A DNA stretch of 24,399 bases from Myxococcales bacterium (lineage in GTDB: Bacteria > Myxococcota_A > Bradymonadia > UBA4248). The notes under the pieces were generated by a model. It was given only the letters and a program-made list of their open reading frames with translations, ran no database searches and had not been told where the DNA came from. The stretch is taken from the NCBI GenBank assembly GCA_004554395.1, contig SFMP01000146.1:1-24399 (forward strand), written 5' to 3'. Made by a program: the position numbers and the translations under genes. This document shows positions 1-7,263 of this stretch, piece after piece. Within the stretch, counting starts at the first letter, position 1; each line of letters opens with the position of its first letter.

Positions 1-1
1 G

Positions 2-1771
2 ACTCAAAAGGCATTGCTCACGCCAGAGACGAACAGTCTCATGATTCCCGACATGGGCTTGACGTTGAGCTATGGCGAACTCGTCCTCGACATCTTTGGT
101 AAATTGATTCCCGATGCTGTCGAAGACGGCAAACTCAAATTGAATGGCATTATCAACTGTGGCAAGTTGCTTGGCATTAAAGAAAGCGGTATCAAGATCC
201 CCATCGTCAATATGACGATCACACCTGACGAAATCAATTTCGTTTGCGGCATTGGTTTGAAATTCCTCGATGATAAAGTCGTCGATTTTGCCGAACAACA
301 ATTCATCAATACGAATTTGAATTTGTCGGGGAGTGCTGAACTTGCCAACGATGGGTGCTCGGATAGCGTCAATGGCGCTTGTTATTCCGATTCACTCAAG
401 AATGGTTTGTGGTCTGGCAAAGGATCGATGAGCGGCAAGCAAGCTGCCATTACAGGCGTTTGGGCTGCTGGCAAGACGAAAGATTCCGTGCCCGAGTTGA
501 CTTATGGCGATAAGACGCTCGATGCTTATATGGCTGAACACAGCGTTTGCCGCAAAGTTTTGAGCAAAGACGAAGATAAGATCGAAACGACGAATCAAGC
601 TTGCTTGGGCGGTTCGTTCGACAATCCTGCCGGACGCGTCTCCAACAACAAGTGTTCAAATGATGCTTGTAAAGGTCAGGATGGAATCGTCGTTTGTACG
701 AAAGAAGGTGCATTTAATGCGCTTTATGCTAGCGCAAGTGCTGCAGAGATTATCAAGGCTGCCAATAAGGCTTGTCTAGGTAAGACACAGGGACCTTGCA
801 CAACGAATCCAGAAATTATCAATGGCGGCAACGGTTTGACGAATGAGGATTGCATAGATCATTATAATGATTACAAAGAACAATGCGACAGTAATCCGTC
901 GATAGCTGTCGGTGCAGACGAAACTGGGAAGATTGATTATATCGTTGCCAATTGTTGCGATTTACTCGGCGATGACCAGTCGAAATGCAGTTCATCAACT
1001 CATGATTGTGTTCCCGATAAAACGGATGGAAACACTTATCTGTGCGGTAAAAATTGGAAACAAACATGCAGTACAAGACTGTGCTCAGGACAATGCAATA
1101 CACCAGCGTGTGTTATGAATAGCGAAGTGACGAATTGCAAAGATGTCGATGATTCTGGAAATGAAGTCGTTGCACCGAAACCCGCTGTCATCGTCGCATC
1201 TTGGAGATTCGATGGCGTGAGCAAGACGAATAAACTCGATGAGGCAATGGAGAATGCGACTTACGAAGGTGCCAACACGGGAACTCTGAAGCTTACGTTT
1301 GAAAATCCATGTACTGAAAAAGCGTCGTATAAGCTCGTCACTGGATCTGATGGTGCTCTCGGTGCCATTGGTACCGATGCGAATGCTTCGGATTGTAAGC
1401 AGAGTAGTGATCTCAAGAAGGGCTATTTGAAGATTAGCGGTAACGTCGATAAAATGGAAATCACTCGTGTGACGTTTAACGTCATGGGGGTTGGACGCAA
1501 AATCGTCTTTGGAGAAGGTGATGAGATTGATCAAAAGTCGAATTTGACGGCGACATCCGACGCGGCTTGGCAGAATATGTCGATCGATATTGAAGATGGT
1601 AAAAACTTGAATGTCTACATCGCGCCTGCATTTGATACCAAGACGCAAGAAACGTTCGATAAACTCATGCGCATCGATGATATCGTGATTTATGCACGGG
1701 AATCCACGACAGAGCCTGAGTCGGCGCCGACGCCAGAGGAAGAAGGCGATAATGAACCCGTCGGTTATTAG
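2..1771 (+). CDS. Large Cys-rich, probably exported protein (5' partial)
   Basis: The reading frame is open to the left edge, so the N-terminus and any signal peptide lie outside the window; the first in-window start-like codon is a TTG at 14. About 589 codons are visible. I do not recognise a family. The middle part (roughly residues 110-390) is rich in Cys, Asn, Asp and Gly, with many spaced cysteines, as in disulfide-bonded extracellular proteins. The last ~170 residues look like a beta-sandwich: they open with a VASWRFDG stretch and close with RIDDIVIYA, a pattern often seen at the end of carbohydrate-binding-like or lamin-tail-like modules. The C-terminal tail is acidic and Pro/Glu-rich and ends in GY. 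A strong terminator follows 26 bases after the stop. Export and disulfide bonding are inferences from composition; no enzymatic function is claimed. Confidence 0.75.
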   Translation, partial: TQKALLTPETNSLMIPDMGLTLSYGELVLDIFGKLIPDAVEDGKLKLNGIINCGKLLGIKESGIKIPIVNMTITPDEINFVCGIGLKFLDDKVVDFAEQQFINTNLNLSGSAELANDGCSDSVNGACYSDSLKNGLWSGKGSMSGKQAAITGVWAAGKTKDSVPELTYGDKTLDAYMAEHSVCRKVLSKDEDKIETTNQACLGGSFDNPAGRVSNNKCSNDACKGQDGIVVCTKEGAFNALYASASAAEIIKAANKACLGKTQGPCTTNPEIINGGNGLTNEDCIDHYNDYKEQCDSNPSIAVGADETGKIDYIVANCCDLLGDDQSKCSSSTHDCVPDKTDGNTYLCGKNWKQTCSTRLCSGQCNTPACVMNSEVTNCKDVDDSGNEVVAPKPAVIVASWRFDGVSKTNKLDEAMENATYEGANTGTLKLTFENPCTEKASYKLVTGSDGALGAIGTDANASDCKQSSDLKKGYLKISGNVDKMEITRVTFNVMGVGRKIVFGEGDEIDQKSNLTATSDAAWQNMSIDIEDGKNLNVYIAPAFDTKTQETFDKLMRIDDIVIYARESTTEPESAPTPEEEGDNEPVGY

Positions 1772-1797
1772 GATTGGTTCTCGTCACTAAAGCCCAG

Positions 1798-1838
1798 AAA
1801 TCCCCTCGCCCTCTCGGGCGCGGGGATTTCGTCGTTTT
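1798..1838 (+). terminator. Rho-independent terminator after the Cys-rich protein gene
   Basis: An 8-bp outer stem (AAATCCCC at 1798-1805 with GGGGATTT at 1822-1829) encloses a 5-bp GC stem (CGCCC 1807-1811 with GGGCG 1816-1820) and a TCTC loop. A T-run follows at 1834-1838. It lies between the stop at 1771 and the pepA start at 1934, so pepA is probably transcribed from its own promoter. Confidence 0.85.
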
Positions 1839-1920
1839 TGGTCTTCTCGTGGCGTGTAACTGTGCTATGAGAGCGATGCATGCGTGGGAGAAGGCGCGTG
1901 AGTTACGATAATGAGAGAGA

Positions 1921-1926
1921 AGGAGT
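1921..1926 (+). promoter_or_regulatory. Ribosome binding site of pepA
   Basis: AAGGAG lies 7 bases before the ATG at 1934 and fixes that start. Confidence 0.8.
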
Positions 1927-1933
1927 TTAAGAA

Positions 1934-3412
1934 ATGGGATTTCGCGTGATATCTTTAGATGCACTCGATGTGTCGAATCGCAATGCGACGGTATTGGCGA
2001 CGGGTAAGCGCGTCGAATCGGTTTTGGCGTCGCTGGGTATCGACGACAATTCGAAGCAGGTGGCGCGTGCCATGTTGGCGGCGAAAGAAAAGTGCTTTAC
2101 GTTGTATCGCACGGGGGCGGAGAAAGATAGCAGTGGGGCCGATGTCGTATGGCGGCTTTCGGTCGTCGTGTTGAGCGAGCAGAAGTCGCGGCACATGCCG
2201 TTACAAGACGTATTTGGAGCGAGAAAAGCTTTGAATGCCAAGTCGTTTGCCAAAGATGGTGCTTTTGTCGTCGCGCTCGACGACGATTCGGTCGAGGCGT
2301 ATGAAGGCGTCGTGGCGGCAATATTGCGATCGAAGCCGACGTATAGCAGAAAGACGGAAAAGAAAGATGGCGAGTTTGATGCGTGCGATGGCGATAATGC
2401 GATAGCGATTGCCGATGATTTAGACGAGGCGTCGATGCGTCGACTCGGTGCAATTGCCGAAATCGTGCCGATGGTGGCGCATTGGGTCGATATGCCAACT
2501 TTGGAGCTCGATACCGAAGAATTTGCAAAGATTGCTCGAAAAGAAGCAGAAAAATTGGGCATTAGAGTCGAAGAAATCAGAGGGGACGATCTTTTGTCGC
2601 GGGGATTTGGTGGGCTCTATCACGTGGGCAAGAGTGGCACGGCGGCGCCGTGCCTCGTATCACTCGAGTATCGAGCGGCAAAAGCTCGTCGCCGTATTGC
2701 ATTGGTGGGTAAAGGGCTCGTTTACGATACGGGTGGTTTATGCCTCAAGCCGCGCGAGCACATGTCGACGATGAAAGGCGACATGGGTGGCGCGGCGGCA
2801 GTCTTGGGCGCGGTTTTGCTCGCGGCGAAGACGGGGCTCGACTGCGATGTGACGGGTATTTTGTGCATGGCCGAGAACGGAATTGGTCCCAATGCGCTAC
2901 GCCCCGACGATGTCATTACGTTGCACTCGGGTTTGACGGTTGAAATCAACAATACCGATGCCGAAGGTCGGCTCGTATTGGGCGATGGGGTTTCTTATGC
3001 GAGCTCGCATTATTCGCCCGATCTCATCGTCGACGTCGCGACGTTGACGGGAGCGCAGTTGATGTGCACGGGCAAACGGCATGCAGGGCTTCTGGCGCGA
3101 AGCGAAGAGCTCGAGAGCGCGATTGTCGAAGCGTCGCGAGCGTGTGGTGAACCCGTGTTCCCGATGTTGTATGCCCCCGATATGTTGATCGAAGAGTTCA
3201 AGAGCGACGTTGCCGATATGAAGAATTCGTGTAAAGATCGGATGAATGCACAATCGTCTTGTGCGGGGCATTTCGTCGAAAAGCACCTCGCTAAGGAATA
3301 TCGCGGGGAATATGCGCATATCGATATCGCGGGCCCAGCTTGGGATGGCGAGCGAGCGACTGGTTACGGTGCAGTATTGCTCGATGCGATTTGTCGTCTT
3401 GCCAAAGCGTAA
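1934..3412 (+). CDS. pepA: Leucyl aminopeptidase, peptidase family M17
   Basis: This is a cytosolic two-metal aminopeptidase that removes N-terminal residues (often Leu) from peptides. At 492 residues it has the usual length for family M17. The catalytic C-terminal half is clear. A VGKGLVYDTGGL segment near residue 257 carries the metal- and substrate-binding Lys and Asp. MKGDMGG follows, and the M17 signature NTDAEGRL lies near residues 338-346 with the metal-binding Asp and Glu and the bicarbonate-site Arg. The N-terminal third is divergent, as usual in the family. The ATG is well supported: AAGGAG at 1921-1926 sits 7 bases upstream. The gene stands alone between the upstream terminator and a convergent repeat region, with rdgB facing it. 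Family assignment is firm; the physiological substrate is not known. Confidence 0.96.
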   Translation: MGFRVISLDALDVSNRNATVLATGKRVESVLASLGIDDNSKQVARAMLAAKEKCFTLYRTGAEKDSSGADVVWRLSVVVLSEQKSRHMPLQDVFGARKALNAKSFAKDGAFVVALDDDSVEAYEGVVAAILRSKPTYSRKTEKKDGEFDACDGDNAIAIADDLDEASMRRLGAIAEIVPMVAHWVDMPTLELDTEEFAKIARKEAEKLGIRVEEIRGDDLLSRGFGGLYHVGKSGTAAPCLVSLEYRAAKARRRIALVGKGLVYDTGGLCLKPREHMSTMKGDMGGAAAVLGAVLLAAKTGLDCDVTGILCMAENGIGPNALRPDDVITLHSGLTVEINNTDAEGRLVLGDGVSYASSHYSPDLIVDVATLTGAQLMCTGKRHAGLLARSEELESAIVEASRACGEPVFPMLYAPDMLIEEFKSDVADMKNSCKDRMNAQSSCAGHFVEKHLAKEYRGEYAHIDIAGPAWDGERATGYGAVLLDAICRLAKA

Positions 3413-3533
3413 ACATTTCAGGAATACCCATTCGAATGGCAAATCCCATGATATGCCCTTATGAGAAATCGGAGAGATCGATAGGTTCAGAGGTATCGCC
3501 GTTCTTGAAATTAGCGTTTGCTCTGTAGTCAAA

Positions 3534-3642
3534 TGCCGTGCGTATTGCCGAGAGGCAATAGCACGGCAGCGTAGCCGTATTGAGCGCAGCGAAATAGGCG
3601 TAGCCGCGTAGCCGTATTGAGCGCAGCGAAATAGGCGTAGCC
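3534..3642 (+). repeat. Palindromic repeat cluster A (one long hairpin plus two 37-bp tandem units)
   Basis: The first element (3534-3568) is a perfect 15-bp hairpin with one extra base. The 5' arm TGCCGTGC (3534-3541), an unpaired G (3542) and TATTGCC (3543-3549) pair with GGCAATA (3554-3560) and GCACGGCA (3561-3568) around a GAGA loop. Two identical 37-bp units follow at 3569-3605 and 3606-3642. Each begins and ends with GCGTAGCC and can fold as GCC, unpaired G, TATT, a tandem G-A/A-G mismatch and GC, pairing back through GC, AATA and GGC. The same pattern recurs at 17028-17181 and, inverted, at 24291-24398. The cluster lies between the convergent genes pepA and rdgB; the rest of 3413-3672 shows no gene. 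Confidence 0.85.
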
Positions 3643-3672
3643 CCCAAAAAAAAGCTTGCGAAGGTGGGGGGA

Positions 3673-4374
3673 TTAGGGGGCGAAGAGCGAGCGGAGGCGT
3701 TCGATGGCTTTGCCGCGGTGTGAGACGGAGAGTTTTTGGTCGCAGGTGAGTTCGGCGAATGTGGTGTGCGTGTCGTCGCTGAGGAAGAGAGGGTCGTAGC
3801 CGAAGCCGGCGGTGCCGCGTGGGGCGTCGAGGATGGTGCCGTAGGCGTGTGCTTCGAAGGCGATTTCGGCGCGAGCGATGTCGGCGATTGGCGCAGAGGC
3901 AGGGCAGGGTGTGCCGGTGGCGTTGTAGAATTGTGCGGCGGCGCGGAGTGTGGGCGATTCGAGGGTGGTTTGGATGTCGGTGGGTGCGACGATGACGAGG
4001 CAAAGTGCGCATGTGAAGTGAGCGGTGCGTTGTGCGGGGGGCGTTTGTGCGAGTGCGCGAATGAGTTTTCGGTTGTTGGCGGCGGTGCGGTCGGGGTCGG
4101 GGTCGATGTCGGGTGGGAGTGTGGCGTAGCGCGCGCTGTAGATGCCAGGGGCGCCTTGGAGTGCGTCGACTGAGAGGCCGGAGTCGTCGGCGATGGCGTT
4201 TTGTGCGAGTGCGGTGGCGAATGCGCGGGCTTTGATGCGGGCGTTTTCGATGAAGGTGGAGCCGTTTTCGTCGACGTCGAGTGTGATGGGTGAGGGCGAA
4301 ATCTGAATTGAAGTCAGTGCTTGGGCGAATTCTTGTGCTTTATGCGAATTTTGTGAGGCTAGTATGAATTTCAT
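3673..4374 (-). CDS. rdgB: XTP/dITP pyrophosphatase (RdgB/HAM1 family)
   Basis: This is a housecleaning enzyme that hydrolyses dITP, dXTP, ITP and XTP to monophosphates and keeps deaminated purines out of DNA and RNA. The N-terminus has the family pattern (ILASQNSHKAQEF, substrate Asn/Lys). The central DDSGLSVDAL motif is near residues 63-72 with the catalytic Asp, followed by GAPGIYSARYA. Near the C-terminus are the nucleobase-recognition FGYDPLF segment and SHRGKAI. At 233 residues it is longer than the usual 190-200; the extra ~35 residues lie between the central beta strand and the FGYDP motif. The ATG at 4374 has no strong Shine-Dalgarno sequence. A terminator between it and the upstream DUF1266-like gene suggests separate transcription. 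Confidence 0.94.
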   Translation of the reverse strand: MKFILASQNSHKAQEFAQALTSIQISPSPITLDVDENGSTFIENARIKARAFATALAQNAIADDSGLSVDALQGAPGIYSARYATLPPDIDPDPDRTAANNRKLIRALAQTPPAQRTAHFTCALCLVIVAPTDIQTTLESPTLRAAAQFYNATGTPCPASAPIADIARAEIAFEAHAYGTILDAPRGTAGFGYDPLFLSDDTHTTFAELTCDQKLSVSHRGKAIERLRSLFAP

Positions 4375-4402
4375 GCAGTTATCGAGGTGGCGTTGGTGGG
4401 CG

Positions 4403-4431
4403 AAAAAAAATCCCAGCCGGTGGGCTGGGAT
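4403..4431 (-). terminator. Rho-independent terminator of the DUF1266-like gene
   Basis: On the minus strand a 9-bp perfect stem (ATCCCAGCC, 4431-4423, with GGCTGGGAT, 4418-4410) with a 4-base loop is followed directly by seven T (4409-4403). It starts 7 bases after the stop at 4438 and lies upstream of rdgB, so it separates the two genes. Confidence 0.92.
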
Positions 4432-4437
4432 GAAAGA

Positions 4438-5586
4438 TTAACCGAATGCTTCGGGGTCGATGTCGTCGGGGGACTCGCCGTTGAGGTCGATTTCGCCTTC
4501 GTATGAAACGAATTCGTCGTCGTCGTTGCGGGTGAGTAGCGTGCCGACGGGCATTTCGAGGAATGGAATGACGTCGGCGGAGTAGTTGACGATGAGGTTG
4601 ATGTCGAGGATGCCGAAGTTGGCGGGATTGGTGACGTAGTCTTCGGGTTCATCGCCTGCGAAGAAGCGCCAACCGGTATCTTGTGGCGATTTGGGTTCTT
4701 CGCGTAGCATGACGCTGATGCGGTATCCTTCGACGAGGATGCGGTCGGAGGCGACGGCGTTCATTCCGAGGTAGGCGTCGGGGAGTAGTCGTTCGATTTG
4801 GTCGGAAGGAATGGCGAGTTGTTTGTAGTTTTGCTCGCACCAAGCGTTGAGCGCCCAGACGCCGTCGTTGAAGAGTTTTGAGACGATGCGCATGTTGATG
4901 TCGAGGAATTCGGCGAGGCCGTCTTCTTCGAATTGCCCGGCGGTGACGAACATGTAGTAGACGGCACCGCAGAGGGCGGAGATGGCGAAATCGCCGAAAT
5001 TGGCGAACATTTCGTTGCACTGTCGGCCCTCGAGGATGAGCATGTCTTCGTATTGCGACTGAGTGAGGATACCGCAGGCGTAGGCGGCTCGGATGAGCAT
5101 GACGTGCTCGCCGATATCCCAAGCCAAGAAGCCTTGTTGGCCGACGAGATCGCGGAAATAGTAGGCGAAATCGCGGCTTTTTGTATAGATGAGTTTGCCG
5201 TCGTCAGAGAGCGTGTCGACGTCGACGGTAGGCGTGCCGTCCCATTCGGAGGCGAAGTCGTAGTATTCGTTGAAGGTGTGGAAGAACTCGTATCGCTGTG
5301 TGTTGAGCGTATCGGCATCTTTAATGCCGAAGACGGATTCGAGGTATTGGCGGAGTTCCTGTGCATTTTCGGGTGAGTCGCACGTGTAGTTTGGGTCGAA
5401 GCCCATGTGTTCGGGGATGCCCGGCAGTCTTCGGAACGAGGGCAAACCACTGAGAATGGTGCAGAAATTGAGAGGCTCAATGATGACCATGTCGTCTTGG
5501 TCGACTTGGTCGAGTTGTGCTGTGATTCCTGCTTTGAGAGTAGCGATCGAATCGACAATGGACTGCAATTGCTGCGAAATGGGCAT
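4438..5586 (-). CDS. DUF1266-like protein
   Basis: The product is 382 residues with no signal peptide or membrane segment, so probably cytosolic. The central part (about residues 180-260) resembles the DUF1266 pattern: an Ala-Trp-Asp-(Leu/Ile)-Gly stretch, then LIRAAYACGILTQSQYEDML, then a later FGDFAISALCGAVYYMF segment matching the 'WeEf...llGr' region. The family has no established biochemical role. The C-terminal tail is strongly acidic. I chose the ATG at 5586 rather than a longer frame beginning at 5664: GGAGG (5596-5592) is 5 bases upstream of it, and the longer form would run into the glycosyltransferase gene. It begins 47 bases after the glycosyltransferase stop, so the two are probably co-transcribed. 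The domain call rests on recognition by eye. Confidence 0.7.
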   Translation of the reverse strand: MPISQQLQSIVDSIATLKAGITAQLDQVDQDDMVIIEPLNFCTILSGLPSFRRLPGIPEHMGFDPNYTCDSPENAQELRQYLESVFGIKDADTLNTQRYEFFHTFNEYYDFASEWDGTPTVDVDTLSDDGKLIYTKSRDFAYYFRDLVGQQGFLAWDIGEHVMLIRAAYACGILTQSQYEDMLILEGRQCNEMFANFGDFAISALCGAVYYMFVTAGQFEEDGLAEFLDINMRIVSKLFNDGVWALNAWCEQNYKQLAIPSDQIERLLPDAYLGMNAVASDRILVEGYRISVMLREEPKSPQDTGWRFFAGDEPEDYVTNPANFGILDINLIVNYSADVIPFLEMPVGTLLTRNDDDEFVSYEGEIDLNGESPDDIDPEAFG

Positions 5587-5633
5587 CTTTTCCTCCACGA
5601 ACGACGTTGAACGAAAACGTATGAATGACCGAG

Positions 5634-7061
5634 CTATTTTAACGCATCGTAAACTTTGATGCAATCATTAGCCGTTTCGGCGATGGAGAGATTCTTTGTC
5701 ATGGCGTTGTGGCAAATGGTCTTCCATTGGTTTGTTTGGATGAGGTCGATGGCATCCATGGCGATGTTGTAGAAGTCGTCGCTGTCGTAGTTTGCGCAAG
5801 CGAAGCCGTTTTCGTGGTTGATGTTGGCATCGATGTCGACGACTGGGGCGATGTCGTTGGCCATGGCGCCGAGTGCGCGGACGACTGGAATGCAGCCGTA
5901 GTGCATGGCGATTTGGTGGAGTCGGCAGCCGCATTCGTGTTTGGCTGGCACGAACAAGATATCGGCGCCGGCCAATAGTTTGCGGATATCGGCGCAATTG
6001 GCGTCTTTGATCCAAGTCATTTGGGATTTGAAGTCGTCGTGCCATTGTTGGATGGCGTTTTCGTAGACTTTATCGCCGCGTCCGACGACGACGAGATTGA
6101 CGTTTTGCGCCATGACATCGTCGAGGATATCGTTGATGAGATCGATGCCGGATTCGGCATTGAGCGCACCGATGAAGAGGGCGACGGGGCGATTTTTGAG
6201 GAGTGACAACGATTTTGTGAGAGCGTTTTTGCACGTCTTTTTGCCAGCCATATCGTCGTCGTCGTAGTTGGCGTCGAGGGCTTTATCGGTGCGTGGATTG
6301 AGTTTATCGGTATCGATGCCGAGTCGTATCGTTTCGAGGTTGCCGAGTCGGCTGAAGAGGACGCCTTCCATGCCGATATCGGAACCGACGCTTTTTTCGA
6401 TGTTGTTTTTGACGATGTGATTGGGGAAAGCGAGTTTATCGGCGTAGAGATAGGCACCTTTGAGAATGCTCATTTTGCCGTAGAATTCGAGACCTTCGCT
6501 CGAGGTGAGGTTTTGCGGGAGCCCGAGTCGATTGATCCACGCCATGTCGACGGTGGCTTTGTTTTCGGTGCCGTTGAGCGTGACGACAGTTTTGGCATGA
6601 TCGGCGCGAGGGGATTCGGCGCAGATCGTGCGCAAATAGAGGGGGACCATGGCGGTGAGCAAGCCTTCGCAATGGACGATATCGTATTCGACGGGTGCGT
6701 TGATCAACCACTGGCAGACGCCTTGCGCGAAGGCGGCGGTGGCAATGATGCCGGCGTCGTCGTCGAGCGAGAGGCCAGATTTGATTTCGGTGGCATCGAG
6801 GTAGAACGTGCGAACATGGGCATCGCTACGGCCTTCGAGGACGGAGATATCGCGTGCGGAGCCATCGATTTGAGCTTGGCAATGGACGAGGCGTTTTGCC
6901 AAGGGGGCGACGCCTTTGTCGATAGTATCGGTATGGGGTACGACGAGGTCGATTTGGAGGTCTCCGCGGGCATCGGAAAGAGCCTTAGTTAATTCGGCTG
7001 CGATGCTATTTTTTGAATCTAATGCAGTTGCTACGTATAAAACTCGAATCATATTTGTCAT
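5634..7061 (-). CDS. Glycogen/starch synthase-like glycosyltransferase (divergent GT5/GT4-type)
   Basis: The 475-residue product has a two-domain GT-B layout like GlgA. The N-terminal half starts MIRVLYVATAL, contains YDIVHCEGLL (the 'DVvHaHDW' position), and ends with a segment like the GlgA hinge (TIRLGIDTDKLNPRTDKAL). The C-terminal half has RPVALFIGALNAESGID, LVVVGRGDKVYENAI, and near residues 366-395 GADILFVPAKHECGCRLHQIAMHYGCIPVVR (the 'PSrfEPCGLtQl.AMrYGtiPvVr' region). The N-terminal Lys-X-Gly-Gly motif that binds ADP-glucose in true GlgA is missing; the position reads ALDSKNSIAAEL. Activity and donor are therefore uncertain: it may be a specialised or inactive relative. A consensus-like promoter lies at 7167-7196. 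Confidence 0.75.
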   Translation of the reverse strand: MTNMIRVLYVATALDSKNSIAAELTKALSDARGDLQIDLVVPHTDTIDKGVAPLAKRLVHCQAQIDGSARDISVLEGRSDAHVRTFYLDATEIKSGLSLDDDAGIIATAAFAQGVCQWLINAPVEYDIVHCEGLLTAMVPLYLRTICAESPRADHAKTVVTLNGTENKATVDMAWINRLGLPQNLTSSEGLEFYGKMSILKGAYLYADKLAFPNHIVKNNIEKSVGSDIGMEGVLFSRLGNLETIRLGIDTDKLNPRTDKALDANYDDDDMAGKKTCKNALTKSLSLLKNRPVALFIGALNAESGIDLINDILDDVMAQNVNLVVVGRGDKVYENAIQQWHDDFKSQMTWIKDANCADIRKLLAGADILFVPAKHECGCRLHQIAMHYGCIPVVRALGAMANDIAPVVDIDANINHENGFACANYDSDDFYNIAMDAIDLIQTNQWKTICHNAMTKNLSIAETANDCIKVYDALK

Positions 7062-7128
7062 ACCACTTTATAAAGATCGTACACGACGAAAGTCCGGAAC
7101 GTCCGACGATGTGTGCACCATCTGACTG

Positions 7129-7153
7129 AAAAAACCGCAGTAGCCCACTGGGC
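7129..7153 (-). terminator. Possible leader attenuator or terminator before the glycosyltransferase gene
   Basis: On the minus strand a short interrupted stem (CAGT pairing with ACTG, extended by flanking C-G pairs) is followed by TTTTTT (7134-7129). It lies between the promoter-like sequence at 7167-7196 and the gene start at 7061. It could stop Bat-operon read-through or act as an attenuator. The stem is weak. Confidence 0.35.
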
Positions 7154-7166
7154 GACCAAATCGAGC

Positions 7167-7196
7167 TGTATACGCTCGAATGCGTTGATTTGTCAA
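7167..7196 (-). promoter_or_regulatory. Sigma70-type promoter of the glycosyltransferase gene
   Basis: On the minus strand a perfect TTGACA (7196-7191) is followed after 18 bases by TATACA (7172-7167). This predicts a leader of about 100 bases before the start at 7061, and transcription separate from the Bat operon, which ends at 7264. Confidence 0.55.
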
Positions 7197-7263
7197 GCGA
7201 CGGGCGCGGAGGGCTTGCGGCTGGTCGCGATATGTGATTTGGCTCGGGCGGGCTCGTGCCATC

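Noticed and set aside
1905..1920. -10 box GATAAT just before pepA
   Set aside because: Transcription from it would begin at or inside the ribosome binding site, and no matching -35 was found.
3643..3676. Terminator of rdgB
   Set aside because: A T-run on the minus strand exists, but the stem before it (CTT/AAG around CGC) is too short to call.
2897..4012. A 371-codon open frame on the minus strand opposite the pepA 3' end, the repeats and rdgB
   Set aside because: It is very Arg/His/Pro-rich, antisense to pepA, shares a strand with rdgB in another frame and runs through palindromic repeats. It has no domain and no start signal.
6417..6992. A 191-codon open frame on the plus strand inside the glycosyltransferase gene
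   Set aside because: It is antisense to a gene with recognisable GT-B segments; its composition reflects the complementary codon bias only.
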